Source: JBFMDN01 sp040753915
Lineage (GTDB): Bacteria; Desulfobacterota; Desulfomonilia; Desulfomonilales; Desulfomonilaceae
Direction of reading: 5' to 3'
Length of the DNA: 33,415 nucleotides
Assembly (NCBI GenBank): GCA_040753915.1
Contig: JBFMDN010000063.1
Coordinates: 1 to 33,415 of the forward strand
The position numbers and the translations under genes are program-made. Within the stretch, counting starts at the first letter, position 1. The number at the start of each line of letters is the position of its first letter. The notes beneath the pieces were generated by a model. It was not told the DNA's origin, searched no databases, and saw only the letters and a program-made list of their open reading frames with translations. Below, in pieces: positions 33,270-33,415 of this stretch.

Positions 33270-33415
33270 GAAACTGTCTCAAAACTCGGGACACACCAGA
33301 AATCGTAGCACGATTGAGCGTCGATGTGTGGAAAGGCACCCTCACCCCAACCCTCTCCCAGAGGGAGAGGGAGCTGGAAGAATCCCCTCTCCCCCGCTTC
33401 GGGGGAGAGGGTCAG
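33270..33415 (+). repeat. MITE-like element, copy 2 (cut by window end)
   Basis: Aligns without indels to positions 1-146 with about 8 substitutions in 146. It begins with gaaactgtctcaaaa, the left terminal repeat, and carries the same internal hairpin (aatcgt-agc-acgatt) and ccctctccc palindrome. The right end lies outside the window. Confidence 0.8.

Overview
The window reads as a chromosomal stretch from a Gram-negative, large-genome bacterium of the Desulfobacterota/deltaproteobacterial kind (Desulfomonile- or Syntrophobacter-like). This is an inference from gene content, not a database match. Pointers are an LptD outer-membrane assembly protein, an archaeal-type ApgM phosphoglycerate mutase, a dnaG-rpoD pair preceded by mutS2, an acyl-CoA dehydrogenase with an XRE-cupin regulator, a Memo-family protein, and a Ser/Thr kinase fused to WD40 propellers. 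Coding density is high. No rRNA, tRNA, CRISPR array, phage or complete transposase gene was seen.

Layout. (a) 1-5600, plus strand: a MITE-like repeat, then a kinase-TPR-double WD40 protein, a HTH-like/zinc-ribbon/membrane protein and a small orphan. (b) 5637-13541, minus strand: lptD and folC behind a good promoter and a ~330-nt leader; a putative secreted esterase-like protein with its own promoter; then a group of a 94-aa orphan, apgM and a GSCFA-domain protein. (c) 13652-18260, plus strand: a UbiA-family prenyltransferase of the decaprenyl-phosphate phosphoribosyltransferase type, two small unknown proteins, an acyl-CoA dehydrogenase and an XRE-cupin regulator, with a possible small minus-strand gene at 18008-18208. 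(d) 18321-21969, plus strand: a FabG-like SDR, a regulatory region with two copies of one promoter architecture, two small exported Pro/Cys-rich proteins, a terminator, then overlapping hisA-hisF. (e) 21970-22530: non-coding, a cluster of short hairpins. (f) 22531-29906: mutS2-dnaG-rpoD-amrB, closely spaced. (g) 30023-33146: a Deg/HtrA-like protease and a probable outer-membrane beta-barrel protein. (h) 33177-33415: two inverted repeats and a second copy of the MITE-like element.

The two copies of the terminal element lie in the same orientation. The window starts exactly at the outer end of one copy and stops inside the other, so it may be an assembly contig bounded by repeats. Most genes are housekeeping: envelope biogenesis, folate, glycolysis, histidine, replication, transcription and fatty acid metabolism. 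The least explained material is the kinase/zinc-ribbon pair, the paired exported Pro/Cys-rich proteins with their duplicated control region, the Memo protein with a fused PqqD-like domain, the MutS2 with an altered Smr motif, and the hairpin cluster.
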